This document shows, piece after piece, positions 16,579 through 25,240 of a DNA stretch of 64,000 nt. The notes beneath the pieces were generated by a model that worked only from the letters and a program-made list of their open reading frames with translations, did not search any database and was not told the origin of the DNA. Source of the stretch: Sedimentitalea xiamensis (GTDB lineage: Bacteria; Pseudomonadota; Alphaproteobacteria; Rhodobacterales; Rhodobacteraceae); NCBI RefSeq assembly GCF_030164465.1, contig NZ_JASNJE010000018.1, positions 1 through 64,000 of the forward strand, written 5' to 3'. The stretch's first letter is position 1. Every line of letters begins with the position of its first letter. The translations under genes and the position numbers were made by a program.

Positions 16579-18111
16579 GTGCTCGGACTTTTAAAACGCG
16601 CTGCAGTTGTGATGTGCCTCATGCCCATGTCGGTGACTGCACAGGAGACAGACCGGCCAAATATCCTGGTGATCTGGGGCGACGACGTGGGTATGTGGAA
16701 CATTTCCGCCTATCACCGCGGGATGATGTGCTGTGAGACGCCCAACATCGACCGCATCGCGGATGAGGGGTTGTTGTTCATGGCCCACTACGCGCAGGCA
16801 TCCTGCACCGCCGGGCGGGCGGCGTTCATCACCGGTCAGTATCCGATCCGCACCGGGCTTTCGACGGTGGGCCTGCCGGGCGCGCCGCAGGGGCTTCAGG
16901 CCGAGGATCCGACACTTGCGGAGATGCTGAAGCCGTTGGGGTACCGCACCGGGCAGTTCGGCAAGAACCACTTGGGCGACCGGGACGAGCACCTGCCGAC
17001 GAACCACGGGTTCGACGAGTTCTTCGGCATCCTTTACCACCTGAACGCGGGCGAATATGTCGAACAGGCCGACTACCCGGCGGAGGCGTTCGAAGAAGCC
17101 GGTCTCGCACAGCGCGGCATCATCCATTCCTTCGCGGCGACCGACGGCGGCGAACAGCAGATCGAGGATCTCGGCGGTTTCGGACAGGAGCGCCAGCAGG
17201 TGCTGGACGAGGAAGTCCTGCAGGAAAGCCTGCGCTTCATCCGCGAGGCCGTGGACGCGGGCGAGCCGTTCTTCGTCTGGCACAACACCACGCGGATGCA
17301 CTACCGGACCAACCTCAGCGGGGAATACGATGGCATCAGCGGCACCGGCAACGTCTATGCCGACGGCATGTTCGAGCTCGACGACGACGTGGGCGAACTG
17401 CTCGACCTGCTCGATGAACTGGGCGTCGCCGACAACACCGTCGTCATGTTCTCCACCGACAACGGCGCAGCGTCGAATTCGTGGCCGGATGGCGGTAATC
17501 AGCCGTTCCGGGGCGAGAAGGGCCTTGGCGGCTACGAGGGCGGCTTCAAGGTGCCGGCAATGATCAAGTGGCCCGGCGTCACACAGCCCGGGACCACGAC
17601 CGGCGAACTCGTGAGCATGGAGGACTGGGTTCCGACGATCATGGCGCAACTCGGCCAGCTGAATCTCAAGGAGGTCTTGCTCGATGGTGCCGAGATCGGC
17701 GGCACTGAATACCGGGTTCATATTGATGGCTACGATCAGACGCCGGTGCTGACCGGTGAGGGACCGTCAAACCGGATGTTCTTTCCGTTCTTCTCTGAAA
17801 CCACTTTTCACGGCCTGCGGTTCGGCGAATGGAAGTTCCTGTTCACTCAGCAGGACAAGTGGTTCAACGGGGTTCAGGACCAGTTGACCACCCCGCTCAT
17901 CACGCGGCTGGATCTTGACCCGTTCGAGCGCTTTCACGAAGGCCGGGGCTTTGACGAATGGCAGGAAAACCGCTCCTGGGCGCTGGGTCCGGCTGTTGCG
18001 GTCACCGGGCGCTTCTTCGAAACTTTCGAAGAGTATCCGCCGCGCCAGGCGAGCTTCGACATCGACACTGAGACCATCATGCAGCAGCTGATGGACCCGA
18101 ACGCGCGCTGA
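16579..18111 (+). CDS. Periplasmic arylsulfatase (type I, formylglycine-dependent)
   Basis: About 510 residues from the GTG at 16579, chosen because AAGGAGGG lies eight bases upstream and the next 21 residues form a signal peptide ending SVTA; a GTG at 16540 has no ribosome site. Formylglycine precursor Cys76 lies in the CTAGR motif (C-x-A-x-R form). Metal ligands Asp35/Asp36 (WGDDVG) and the GKNH motif with Lys129 and His131 are present, as is FSTDNGA for the second acidic pair. It should release sulfate from an aryl or carbohydrate ester; the substrate is unknown. No sulfatase-modifying enzyme is nearby. Confidence 0.88.
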   Translation: MLGLLKRAAVVMCLMPMSVTAQETDRPNILVIWGDDVGMWNISAYHRGMMCCETPNIDRIADEGLLFMAHYAQASCTAGRAAFITGQYPIRTGLSTVGLPGAPQGLQAEDPTLAEMLKPLGYRTGQFGKNHLGDRDEHLPTNHGFDEFFGILYHLNAGEYVEQADYPAEAFEEAGLAQRGIIHSFAATDGGEQQIEDLGGFGQERQQVLDEEVLQESLRFIREAVDAGEPFFVWHNTTRMHYRTNLSGEYDGISGTGNVYADGMFELDDDVGELLDLLDELGVADNTVVMFSTDNGAASNSWPDGGNQPFRGEKGLGGYEGGFKVPAMIKWPGVTQPGTTTGELVSMEDWVPTIMAQLGQLNLKEVLLDGAEIGGTEYRVHIDGYDQTPVLTGEGPSNRMFFPFFSETTFHGLRFGEWKFLFTQQDKWFNGVQDQLTTPLITRLDLDPFERFHEGRGFDEWQENRSWALGPAVAVTGRFFETFEEYPPRQASFDIDTETIMQQLMDPNAR

Positions 18112-18126
18112 CCCGAACGGAAACGG

Positions 18127-18496
18127 TGGCCCTGTCGGAGGGAATCCGGTCAAGGCGGGCGGGGTGGTTTCGTAGCGTCTCGCCATGACGAAAGACAACC
18201 CGTTCAAATATTTCCGGACCAGCCGGGAAATCATTCGCCTGGCGGTGATGTTCTACGTGCGCTTCCCGCTGTTGCTCCGAAATGTCGAAGACCTGCTGCA
18301 TGAGCGCGGCATCGACATCAGCCATGAATCCGTCCGGTTTTGGTGGAACCGGTTCGGCCCGATGTTCGCATCTGAGATCCGCAAGAAACGCGTTGAACGG
18401 ATGCGCTCCTGGCCTCAGTGGCGCTGGCATCTCGGCGAGATGTTCGTAAAGATCAACGGCAAGCGCCGCTATCGCTGGCGGGCCGTTGATCGCTAG
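18127..18496 (+). mobile_element. IS6-family element, 5' fragment (copy 1)
   Basis: The terminal sequence beginning GGCCCTGTCGGAGGGAATCC matches the ends at 23710 and 31892. The transposase starts at 18185 (MTKDNPFKYFRTSREIIRLA) and runs 103 residues through the helix-turn-helix and first DDE strand (GEMFVKINGKRRYRWRAVD). It is cut by an IS5-type end at 18497, which supplies the stop codon. The C-terminal half of the transposase is missing, so it is inactive. Confidence 0.85.
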
Positions 18497-18745
18497 TGTC
18501 AGGACCTATTGATTTCCGCCTGACGGCGTGATTCGCGGTTCGAAAACCGAGCGGTGGGCATGTCTGATCTTTTCTGGCTGACAGATGCGCAGATGGCGCG
18601 TCTTGAACCCTTCTTCCTCAGGTCTCACGGCAAACCCCGCGTTGATGACCGACGTGTGTTGAGCGGGATTATCTTCATCAATCGCAATGGCTTAAGGTGG
18701 CGTGACGTCCCCGCCGCCTATGGTCCGCCCAAGACGCTGTACAGG
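18497..18745 (+). mobile_element. IS5-family element, 5' fragment
   Basis: Inserted directly in the IS6 transposase. A short terminal region is followed by an ORFA-like start at 18560 (MSDLFWLTDAQMARLEPFFL, then NGLRWRDVPAAYGPPKTLY), the conserved N-terminal DUF4096-like domain of IS5/IS427-group transposases. Homology stops abruptly after about 18739, and the following residues belong to no known part of the protein. The element is truncated and inactive. Confidence 0.8.
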
Positions 18746-18884
18746 CTTGCGGATCGACGCGGTTCATGCGGGAAGTCCCGGCCGTTCGGGATCAGCAAAC
18801 GCGGCGACCGATAGCCGCGCACCCTGATGATCCGTGATGCGAGGGCCGTTCTTGGCAAAGCCCAGGGAAAGGATGATCCCAGAA

Positions 18885-19027
18885 GCCAAGGGATCGGCAA
18901 GATGCGAGAGAGGCGACATCCGAACATCGTCGCCGTCGCTCTTGCCAACAAGAATGCCAGGATCGAGTGGTCGATCTTGTCACGAGGCGAGTGCTATCGC
19001 CCGGATGAGACCGTTCCGACAACCTGA
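18885..19027 (+). mobile_element. IS110-like transposase, C-terminal fragment
   Basis: The stretch reading KMRERRHPNIVAVALANKNA, then IEWSILSRGECYRP, resembles the C-terminal end of IS110-family transposases (PHNVVAVALANKxARIxWA type). There is no start and no DEDD catalytic part. It follows the IS5 fragment after about 140 unassigned bases. The 500 bases after it (19028-19537) contain no supported gene and are probably also insertion-sequence debris plus the promoter of the next Hint gene. Confidence 0.55.
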
Positions 19028-19537
19028 CGCATTCCGACAACCTGACGCATCAAGCGAACCAACCGGAAAAAGGAGGGCTTTACCCAGAATATTGCAGCAA
19101 CCCAGCAGGAGATGGTGAAGGGATACGACACATCGCTTCTTGAACCTGATGTGTGGACCGGCAAGGCCGATGCCTGTGCCGTGGAGCCATTGAGGGAGAG
19201 GCGCGCGGAAACCCATCCTTTGCCCGTCGGGGCATTGCGAAGCAATGTCCCGAGAGCGGGGTTCGTGGCGACGATGTATCGGGCCGCTCGAAGAAGCCGG
19301 ATATACGTCAGCAATCGTGATCACCAAACCAGAACCAACCAGACTGTTGCAATCAGGCGGGGTCCATATACGTCCACACATGACAGCTCCATGATAGCCC
19401 TTCGAACAGGCGCCATACCAGCGGACATCGGCTGCAACTAGGGCGAAGAACAATGCCCGGTTGAAAACAAGCAAACAAAGATACATCGTCTAGTCAATAT
19501 TCTGCAAAGGGATTCTAACAAAGGGGACGAAACCAGC

Positions 19538-20479
19538 ATGGCTACCTTCGATTATTCTTCGATCATCGAGTTCTCTCGCAATGGGAACAGTCTTGAGTTT
19601 CATAATGGCGGTTCGGCAGATTTCAGCGGCACTCTTGATGACGGTGAGGCGGACAATACGTTTGAGACCGATGATACCTTTACATTCACCACGCCCGGGG
19701 CGGGCCTCACGAACTTTCCGTCGGGCACCGAGATCACCCTGAATTTCGAAGGCGCATACACGACCGGAGGCGCAAGCTACGTCGTTCTGGTTTGGCCGGA
19801 CAATACGGATTACGGATTTCTATTCAGCCCGACCGATGCTGCCAGCACCGATTCCAACCTTGCAAACACAATCAGCACCACTGATCTGGCATTCGGCAAC
19901 GGAGACTTCACGACCTGCTTTGCCGCCGGGACGCTGATCGCCACGCCCGAAGGCGAATGCGCCGTGGAAACGCTGGCAATCGGAGACCTCGTGACCACCG
20001 CCGAAGGCGGCATCGTTCCGGTCAAATGGATCGGCCGCCAGACCGTGCACAAGCTGTTCACCTCCGCCGAACGCTTTGCTCCGGTCCGCGTCAGCGCCGG
20101 TGCACTCGGCAATGGCCTGCCCCACACCGACCTCGTCCTCACCGCCGAGCACGCGTTGATCCTCGACGGGCTGGCGATAAACGCGGGCGCGCTGGTGAAC
20201 GGCACGACCATCGCCTACGACCCCATCGACAGCCTGCCCGAGCGCGTCACCTATTATCACATCGAGACCGAGAAGCACGATGTGATCCTTGCCAATGGCG
20301 CACCCGCCGAGACCTATGTGGACTACATCGGGCGACGGGTATTCGACAACTTCGCCGAATATGAATCGCTTTACGGCGAAGAGCAGGCGATCACCGAAAT
20401 GCCTCTGCCCCGCGTCTCCGCCGCCCGGTTGGTGCCGCCGGCGATCCGGGCGCGGCTGGCCACCTCTGACGCCGCCTGA
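19538..20479 (+). CDS. Hint-domain protein (copy 2)
   Basis: 313 residues. The N-terminal 120 (beta-rich, acidic, many T/F/D) are unlike copy 1. From Cys127 (TTCFAAGTLIATPEGECAVE) onward the Hint and tail domains parallel 13580-14515 almost residue for residue, including LTAEHALILDGLAINAGALV and RLVPPAIRARL. No signal peptide. A related lipoprotein follows 29 bases downstream. I infer an exported self-processing protein, with the Hint module exchanged between different N-terminal domains. Confidence 0.85.
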   Translation: MATFDYSSIIEFSRNGNSLEFHNGGSADFSGTLDDGEADNTFETDDTFTFTTPGAGLTNFPSGTEITLNFEGAYTTGGASYVVLVWPDNTDYGFLFSPTDAASTDSNLANTISTTDLAFGNGDFTTCFAAGTLIATPEGECAVETLAIGDLVTTAEGGIVPVKWIGRQTVHKLFTSAERFAPVRVSAGALGNGLPHTDLVLTAEHALILDGLAINAGALVNGTTIAYDPIDSLPERVTYYHIETEKHDVILANGAPAETYVDYIGRRVFDNFAEYESLYGEEQAITEMPLPRVSAARLVPPAIRARLATSDAA

Positions 20480-20508
20480 ACCCCAAGGAATAACTTGGCG
20501 GAGAATCT

Positions 20509-20811
20509 ATGCGTATCCAGATTTCACTTGTCCTGACCATCGGAGCGGCCGCCACTCTTTCGGCCTGCGTAGAGGATACGGGCAGTGTTGGCGCGTCCGG
20601 TGCGCCGACCGCCGCGGAAAAGGCATGTCTTCGGGATGTGACGGGTGTCACGAACAATCCCGACGTGATGCTTATTGGATCGGAATTCTCCGAGGCCGGG
20701 ACGTTTGTACGTGTGGGTGTAGGCGAGAACCGGGCTCCCTGGCAATGTATCGCCTACAGCGATGGGACCACCGCCAGTATCCAGTCGCTTGTAGATGAAG
20801 GAGCGGCATGA
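20509..20811 (+). CDS. Small lipoprotein, CVEDTG family (copy B'')
   Basis: 100 residues: signal peptide with lipobox ATLSAC, mature start CVEDTGS, then a body (KACLRDVTGVTNNPDVMLIG, FVRVGVGENRAPWQCIAYSD) that matches the protein at 11931-12227 over its full length. It directly follows the second Hint gene and is probably co-transcribed. Periplasmic, membrane-anchored; function unknown. The repeated association of this family with Hint genes suggests a functional link. Confidence 0.7.
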   Translation: MRIQISLVLTIGAAATLSACVEDTGSVGASGAPTAAEKACLRDVTGVTNNPDVMLIGSEFSEAGTFVRVGVGENRAPWQCIAYSDGTTASIQSLVDEGAA

Positions 20812-20917
20812 GCGGGACAATACAGCGTTTTCTGCGCGGTTTGTTCTGGGGGCTGACCGTTTTCAAGGAAATAAGGGCATCAGAACTCTGAGATCCCGTC
20901 CAAGACATCAGGCCTCC

Positions 20918-23692
20918 ATGGTAGAGGACAAGCCTGCCTCGGTACTGCCCCGTATGCTGCAGCGCCTGGTCGCGGCGCGTGACATTATGCTGTCTAACGA
21001 TCCGGACTTCAGCACTCCTATCCGCGCCCGTATGTCCCTGGCCTCTGCGCTCAGCGCACTCGGGGCGGATGCCGAGGCGATTCCGCTTTATGACTCGGTG
21101 CTGGCGGAGCATCCCTCGTATCCGGCCGCCGAAAAGGCCCGGGCCAAGGCGGTCCTAGCAGCGGGGCTTGCCGATGTTCCCGATTTCACAAGCCGGCTTG
21201 AACAGGCCCGGTCTTGCCTGAAGCAAGGTAGACTCTCGGATGCGCAGGACGCGTTTGACCGCATTCTCGTGGATGATCCAGAGAACCAACCAGCGCAGAT
21301 CGGCTGCATCGATGTTGCCCTGAGGAAAGGTGATCTTTCCCGGGCAATCGCACTTGCCCGCCAGGGGCTGGAGCGACTCCCGGACAACATCCCCTTCGGT
21401 CTGCGGCTTGCCCAGGGCCTGCAGCGGAAGGGGCATATCGTCGAGGCCATCGACCTGTTCGAGGACATGCGGCGTCGTGCGCCCGATCATCCCCGCACCG
21501 GGATCAGCCTTGCCCGCGCCTATCTGGACACGGGACGTCTGTCCGAGGCACAGAAAATCGTCGGACGGATTCTCTCCGAAACCCCGGGCGACAGGGAAGC
21601 GCTGTTACTGCAGATAGATATGGCCAAGGCAGTCAACGATCTGGACGAGACGCTGCACAATTGTGACGTCGCGCTGGAGCACCATCCCGACGACAGGACA
21701 TTTCTGGATAGGAAGGCACATGTCCTGATGCGATGCGCCCGGCCACTCGAGGCTTTGGCCATTCTGAAACGTCTTTGCGCGAATGCTCCGGATGACGGTC
21801 CTCTTCAGGCCCGTACGGCTCGGGCCTGTCTGGCTGCAGGCCGGGTAGACGATGCGCAACGAATACTTCGGCAGGCCCCGGCGAGTATCCCCGTCACGCT
21901 GCTACTGGCGGAAATGGAGGAACAGGCCGGGGATATTGACGTCGCCCTGCAACGGCTTGCGCCACATGTCGATTCAGACGCGAGCGCGACGCCCGATGCC
22001 ACTTCGGCCCTTGTCGTGAAATTCTGTACCCTTTGCCTACGGAATGGGCAGGTGGACCGGGCACGATGTGCCTTGGCGTCGGCAGATATCGAAGTCGAGA
22101 ATCTGCAACCGATCCATCTGCTGCAACTGATGCAGGTCGCGGCCAAGATGGATGCGAACGAGATCATGACGGTCGCGCTGGACAGCGCCTTGTCACGAGA
22201 TGCGATCCCGCACCCGCTTGCGATGCACATTCTCAGGCTGGTGCAATCCGCCGGACGTCCCGACCTGACGGACCGCGCGCGGGACATGCTGGAGCAACGG
22301 GTTTCCGTAGTCCAGCGCGCCGCCTTCCGGATCGAAAGCGATGCCCTGACCCTTGGCCCCGATGCTGCCATCGCCCGCGCCCGGGCAAGCGGCCCGGTGC
22401 GCCGGAACCCGGACTCGGCCCGTGCCCTGGCCTCCGCTCTGCTCCAAACCGGGAATTGCGATCTGCTGCTGCGGTACCTGTCCTTATGCCGGCACCGCTG
22501 GCCCTCTGATCCGGATTTCGCGATTCACCAGGCCAATGCGCTTGGCGAGCTCGGTCAACCAGAGGAAGCCTTGGCGGTGCTGGATGAACTCGCCTCTGTC
22601 GATGCTCCCCTGAACATCATGCGCCGACGACTGCGCATCCTCTATGAAAGTGGCCGGCTGGCCGAAGCAGAAAAACTGCTGGAGACTGCCGGGAATCCTC
22701 CTGCGATGCTGCTGTCCCCGATCATCAGGTTGTTGCTCAACATCGCACGCGACAGGATCGATGCCGCGTTGGCGCTGGCTTCCGATGTCGCCACTCAGAT
22801 CGCAGGGGATCATTCCACGGCGGCTCGGTTCAGCGTCACCCATATCGGTGCCTTGCTGAACGAGGCAAGGATATACAAACTTGCGCGTGGCACCGGACCT
22901 TCAGCCGCGCAAGTGGATCCGAAATCGTTGCAGCGATCGTTTTTCCTGCCCGCGAAGCAGGCGATCGACAGGAACCGGCCAGAGGCTGTCGATGCCATCC
23001 CCACTGCCGATCACAGCGACATCCCAAGGCAGGTGTTCCAGTACTGGAATACCGATCCTGCCCCCGATGAGGTCACCAGGATCATGTCCACCTGGCAGTC
23101 GGCACCGGGCTATCGCCATTGTCTCATGAACCGGAACGACGCCCGTGCCTTCCTGCGCGACGCGTTCGATGCAGAGCATGAACGGGCATTCAGAATGGCC
23201 AACCATGTCGCCGAGGAATGCGATTTTCTGCGGCTTTGCGTCTTGCTTGCCAGAGGTGGCATCTATGCTGACGCCGACGATCGGTTGATCGGCGATCCCG
23301 AGGTGCTGCGCCGCGCGGGGCGCGGGATGGTGCTGTTGCGAGAGCCGGTCGGTGCCATCGCCAACAATCTCCTGTTGGCACGCCCCGGCCATCCGCTCCT
23401 GCAGATCGCTGTCGACATGGCGCGCGACTCGCTGCTGGCCCGAGAGAATGACAACACGTGGTCCAAGACCGGTCCCGGACTGCTCACCCGCGCCACCGCT
23501 GCCTATCTCTCGGACACCTCGCCTGACGAGGTGTCACGCGACTTGACGCTGTTGCCCCGCTATCTCGGCCAGCGGGTTGTGCAGTTCCACGTCAGGTTGC
23601 CCTACAAAACCACACAAGTTCACTGGAATATGACGGCTGGAGCGCTGCCGCTAGACATCGTGCGCATGATCGAACGGGACCTGGCAGATTGA
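20918..23692 (+). CDS. TPR-repeat protein with C-terminal sugar-binding-type glycosyltransferase domain
   Basis: 924 residues from the ATG at 20918; an upstream frame to 20795 overlaps the lipoprotein and is unlikely. About residues 20-690 are tetratricopeptide-like helical repeats (LAxAYLDTGRLSEAQKIV, AxxALxELGQPEEALAVL). Residues 705-924 read as a glycosyltransferase of the Gly_transf_sug/OCH1 type: IPRQVFQYWNTDPAPDE, then DFLRLCVLLARGGIYADADD with the metal-binding DxD, and a final histidine-containing segment. No signal peptide, so probably cytoplasmic. It may glycosylate a partner bound by the repeats. Context gives no acceptor. Confidence 0.75.
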   Translation: MVEDKPASVLPRMLQRLVAARDIMLSNDPDFSTPIRARMSLASALSALGADAEAIPLYDSVLAEHPSYPAAEKARAKAVLAAGLADVPDFTSRLEQARSCLKQGRLSDAQDAFDRILVDDPENQPAQIGCIDVALRKGDLSRAIALARQGLERLPDNIPFGLRLAQGLQRKGHIVEAIDLFEDMRRRAPDHPRTGISLARAYLDTGRLSEAQKIVGRILSETPGDREALLLQIDMAKAVNDLDETLHNCDVALEHHPDDRTFLDRKAHVLMRCARPLEALAILKRLCANAPDDGPLQARTARACLAAGRVDDAQRILRQAPASIPVTLLLAEMEEQAGDIDVALQRLAPHVDSDASATPDATSALVVKFCTLCLRNGQVDRARCALASADIEVENLQPIHLLQLMQVAAKMDANEIMTVALDSALSRDAIPHPLAMHILRLVQSAGRPDLTDRARDMLEQRVSVVQRAAFRIESDALTLGPDAAIARARASGPVRRNPDSARALASALLQTGNCDLLLRYLSLCRHRWPSDPDFAIHQANALGELGQPEEALAVLDELASVDAPLNIMRRRLRILYESGRLAEAEKLLETAGNPPAMLLSPIIRLLLNIARDRIDAALALASDVATQIAGDHSTAARFSVTHIGALLNEARIYKLARGTGPSAAQVDPKSLQRSFFLPAKQAIDRNRPEAVDAIPTADHSDIPRQVFQYWNTDPAPDEVTRIMSTWQSAPGYRHCLMNRNDARAFLRDAFDAEHERAFRMANHVAEECDFLRLCVLLARGGIYADADDRLIGDPEVLRRAGRGMVLLREPVGAIANNLLLARPGHPLLQIAVDMARDSLLARENDNTWSKTGPGLLTRATAAYLSDTSPDEVSRDLTLLPRYLGQRVVQFHVRLPYKTTQVHWNMTAGALPLDIVRMIERDLAD

Positions 23693-23709
23693 ACTGATTA
23701 TCGGCTTGA

Positions 23710-24402
23710 TGGCATTGTCAGAGCGAATCCGGTTGAGGCGGGCAGGGCAGCCTCATAGCGTCGGACCATGACCAAACGTGACCTTTTCAAGGGTTTTCGG
23801 AGCATCCCCGAGGTCATCCGTCTCGCGGTCATGATGTACGTGCGCTTCCCGCTGTCGCTTTGAACCGCATCGGGTTTGCCGGAGGCTGATTTCAGTTAGT
23901 TGCGCGGCTCGTTCCTCAGTTCCCATGGCCGCATAGAAATTGGCCTCTGCTTCTGCCGGCGGAATACTCCCGATAGGCTCGAGCAGACGGCGGTTGTTGA
24001 ACCAGTCCACCCATTCGAGTGTTGTGTGTTCTATGGCTTCGAAATGGGACGATGACAACGACAAGCTCGCCTCCTACCGCGCCGCTCTGAGGGAAATCGG
24101 CGCGACAGACCTGCGGGAAACGGGCCGCTGGCTGAACAATCGCGCGGAGAATTCACACCTGCCGTTTCGACGACGGGAGCGGGCAATGCAGCGTTTCCGG
24201 GGCATGCGGAGTTTGCAGATGTTCGCCGCCGTCCACTCATGCGTATCGAACCATTTCAATCAGGAACGCCATCTCTACACACGACAGAATTTCAAGAAGA
24301 ACCGTGCCGCCGCCCTCGCCGCGTGGCGCCAGCTTTGTTCAGCATAAGTTCTGGTAGTTCGACGAAATCTGAGACTGGTTCGAATCGGTCCGACAGTACC
24401 TT
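23710..24402 (+). mobile_element. IS6-family element, composite remnant (copy 2)
   Basis: Left end GGCATTGTCAGAGCGAATCC at 23710 and a matching inverted right end near 24378-24402 are both visible. The transposase N-terminus is read at 23768-23863 (31 residues, MTKRDLFKGF onward) and the C-terminus at 24058-24347 (DKLASYRAALREIGATDLRE, the conserved NNRAENSHLPFRRRER, ending RQLCSA). The middle is replaced by an IS3-type end on the opposite strand. It forms the left boundary of the arginine-catabolism island. Inactive. Confidence 0.85.
23861..24043 (-). mobile_element. IS3-family transposase end inside IS6 copy 2
   Basis: Minus-strand reading gives the C-terminal end of an IS3-family OrfB: IEHTTLEWVDWFNNRRLLEP, then IPPAEAEANFYAAM and SLRQTRCGS. 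The terminal TGAACCGC at 23861 is the element's end and provides the stop codon for the IS6 transposase fragment. Only about 60 codons remain. Insertion followed by deletion of the middle of IS6 is the simplest history. Confidence 0.8.
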
Positions 24403-24457
24403 CGGTGTATGTGCCAGGCAATCCGGTGAAGGGCGCGGTTTCCCTGCGTGGCCTTCG

Positions 24458-25240
24458 TCAGAATCTGAGTGAGAGGCAAGACATGCCGCCGTCCAGTTTG
24501 GCGCATTCGGTATTGTCGATTTCCACCACGTCGAAGCCTTCCCGGGCAAGCATGTCCGCCGTTCGCGGGAATCCTGCGGCAAACAGCACCAGGTTGTTGA
24601 AGCGGATGGCATTGGCCGCCGCCTCCTCGCCTTCGGCGGTGTGGAGCACGCGGTAGCCTTCGAAACAGCCGGAAGCATCGAGGCGCCGGGTGGAAAGGAT
24701 GGTTTCGGCATCCATCAACGAGCAGTCGGTCTTGAAGTGCAACACGCCTGCCGGGGTGAAGACCTCGCGCAGTTTGTGGCCCCATTCACCCGCAATTTCG
24801 GCCAGTTCCGCCACGCCGGCCGCGTCTGTCCGGGCCGACCGGCCCACGAGGATTTCTCGCCCGGTGACCAGAATGTCGCCGCCCTCTACGAATCCGTGCC
24901 CCTTGATTTCGCGCACCTCATCGTAGCAATCGCGCAGGGCAGGGGCCATTTCAGCAACCTCGCCCAGGCGCGAGGGTGCGCCGGGCCGCATCAGGATCGC
25001 GCCCTCGGGAAGGCAAAGCGCTGTGTCCTCGACAAAAACCGCATCGGGAAATGCCGAAAGCGGAGGCAGCTCGATCACTTCGGCCCCGGTGCTTTTCAAC
25101 GCGGCAACATATGCAGCGTGCGCGTCCAGCATGTTTTCAAGGTCCGGTGTTCCGGTGTCTTCGGCGCGCAGGCCGTTGACGATGCTGGCCGCCGGGCGGC
25201 GGGTGATGGCGCGTGTGAATTCAAAGCTCGGATTTTTCAT
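24458..25240 (-). CDS. ddaH: N(G),N(G)-dimethylarginine dimethylaminohydrolase
   Basis: 260 residues from the ATG at 25240. The guanidino-group hydrolase fold is clear: FVEDTA (Glu71), FVEGGDIL (Glu119), LHFKTDCS (His168) and the terminal SCLSLRF with nucleophile Cys255. Spacing agrees with bacterial DDAH (Glu114, His162, Cys249 in the Pseudomonas enzyme). It converts methylated arginines to citrulline and methylamines. It overlaps the ThDP enzyme gene by 20 bases and is the last gene of a TetR-aminotransferase-ThDP-ddaH operon. A plain arginine-deiminase activity is less likely at this length. Confidence 0.88.
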   Translation of the reverse strand: MKNPSFEFTRAITRRPAASIVNGLRAEDTGTPDLENMLDAHAAYVAALKSTGAEVIELPPLSAFPDAVFVEDTALCLPEGAILMRPGAPSRLGEVAEMAPALRDCYDEVREIKGHGFVEGGDILVTGREILVGRSARTDAAGVAELAEIAGEWGHKLREVFTPAGVLHFKTDCSLMDAETILSTRRLDASGCFEGYRVLHTAEGEEAAANAIRFNNLVLFAAGFPRTADMLAREGFDVVEIDNTECAKLDGGMSCLSLRF

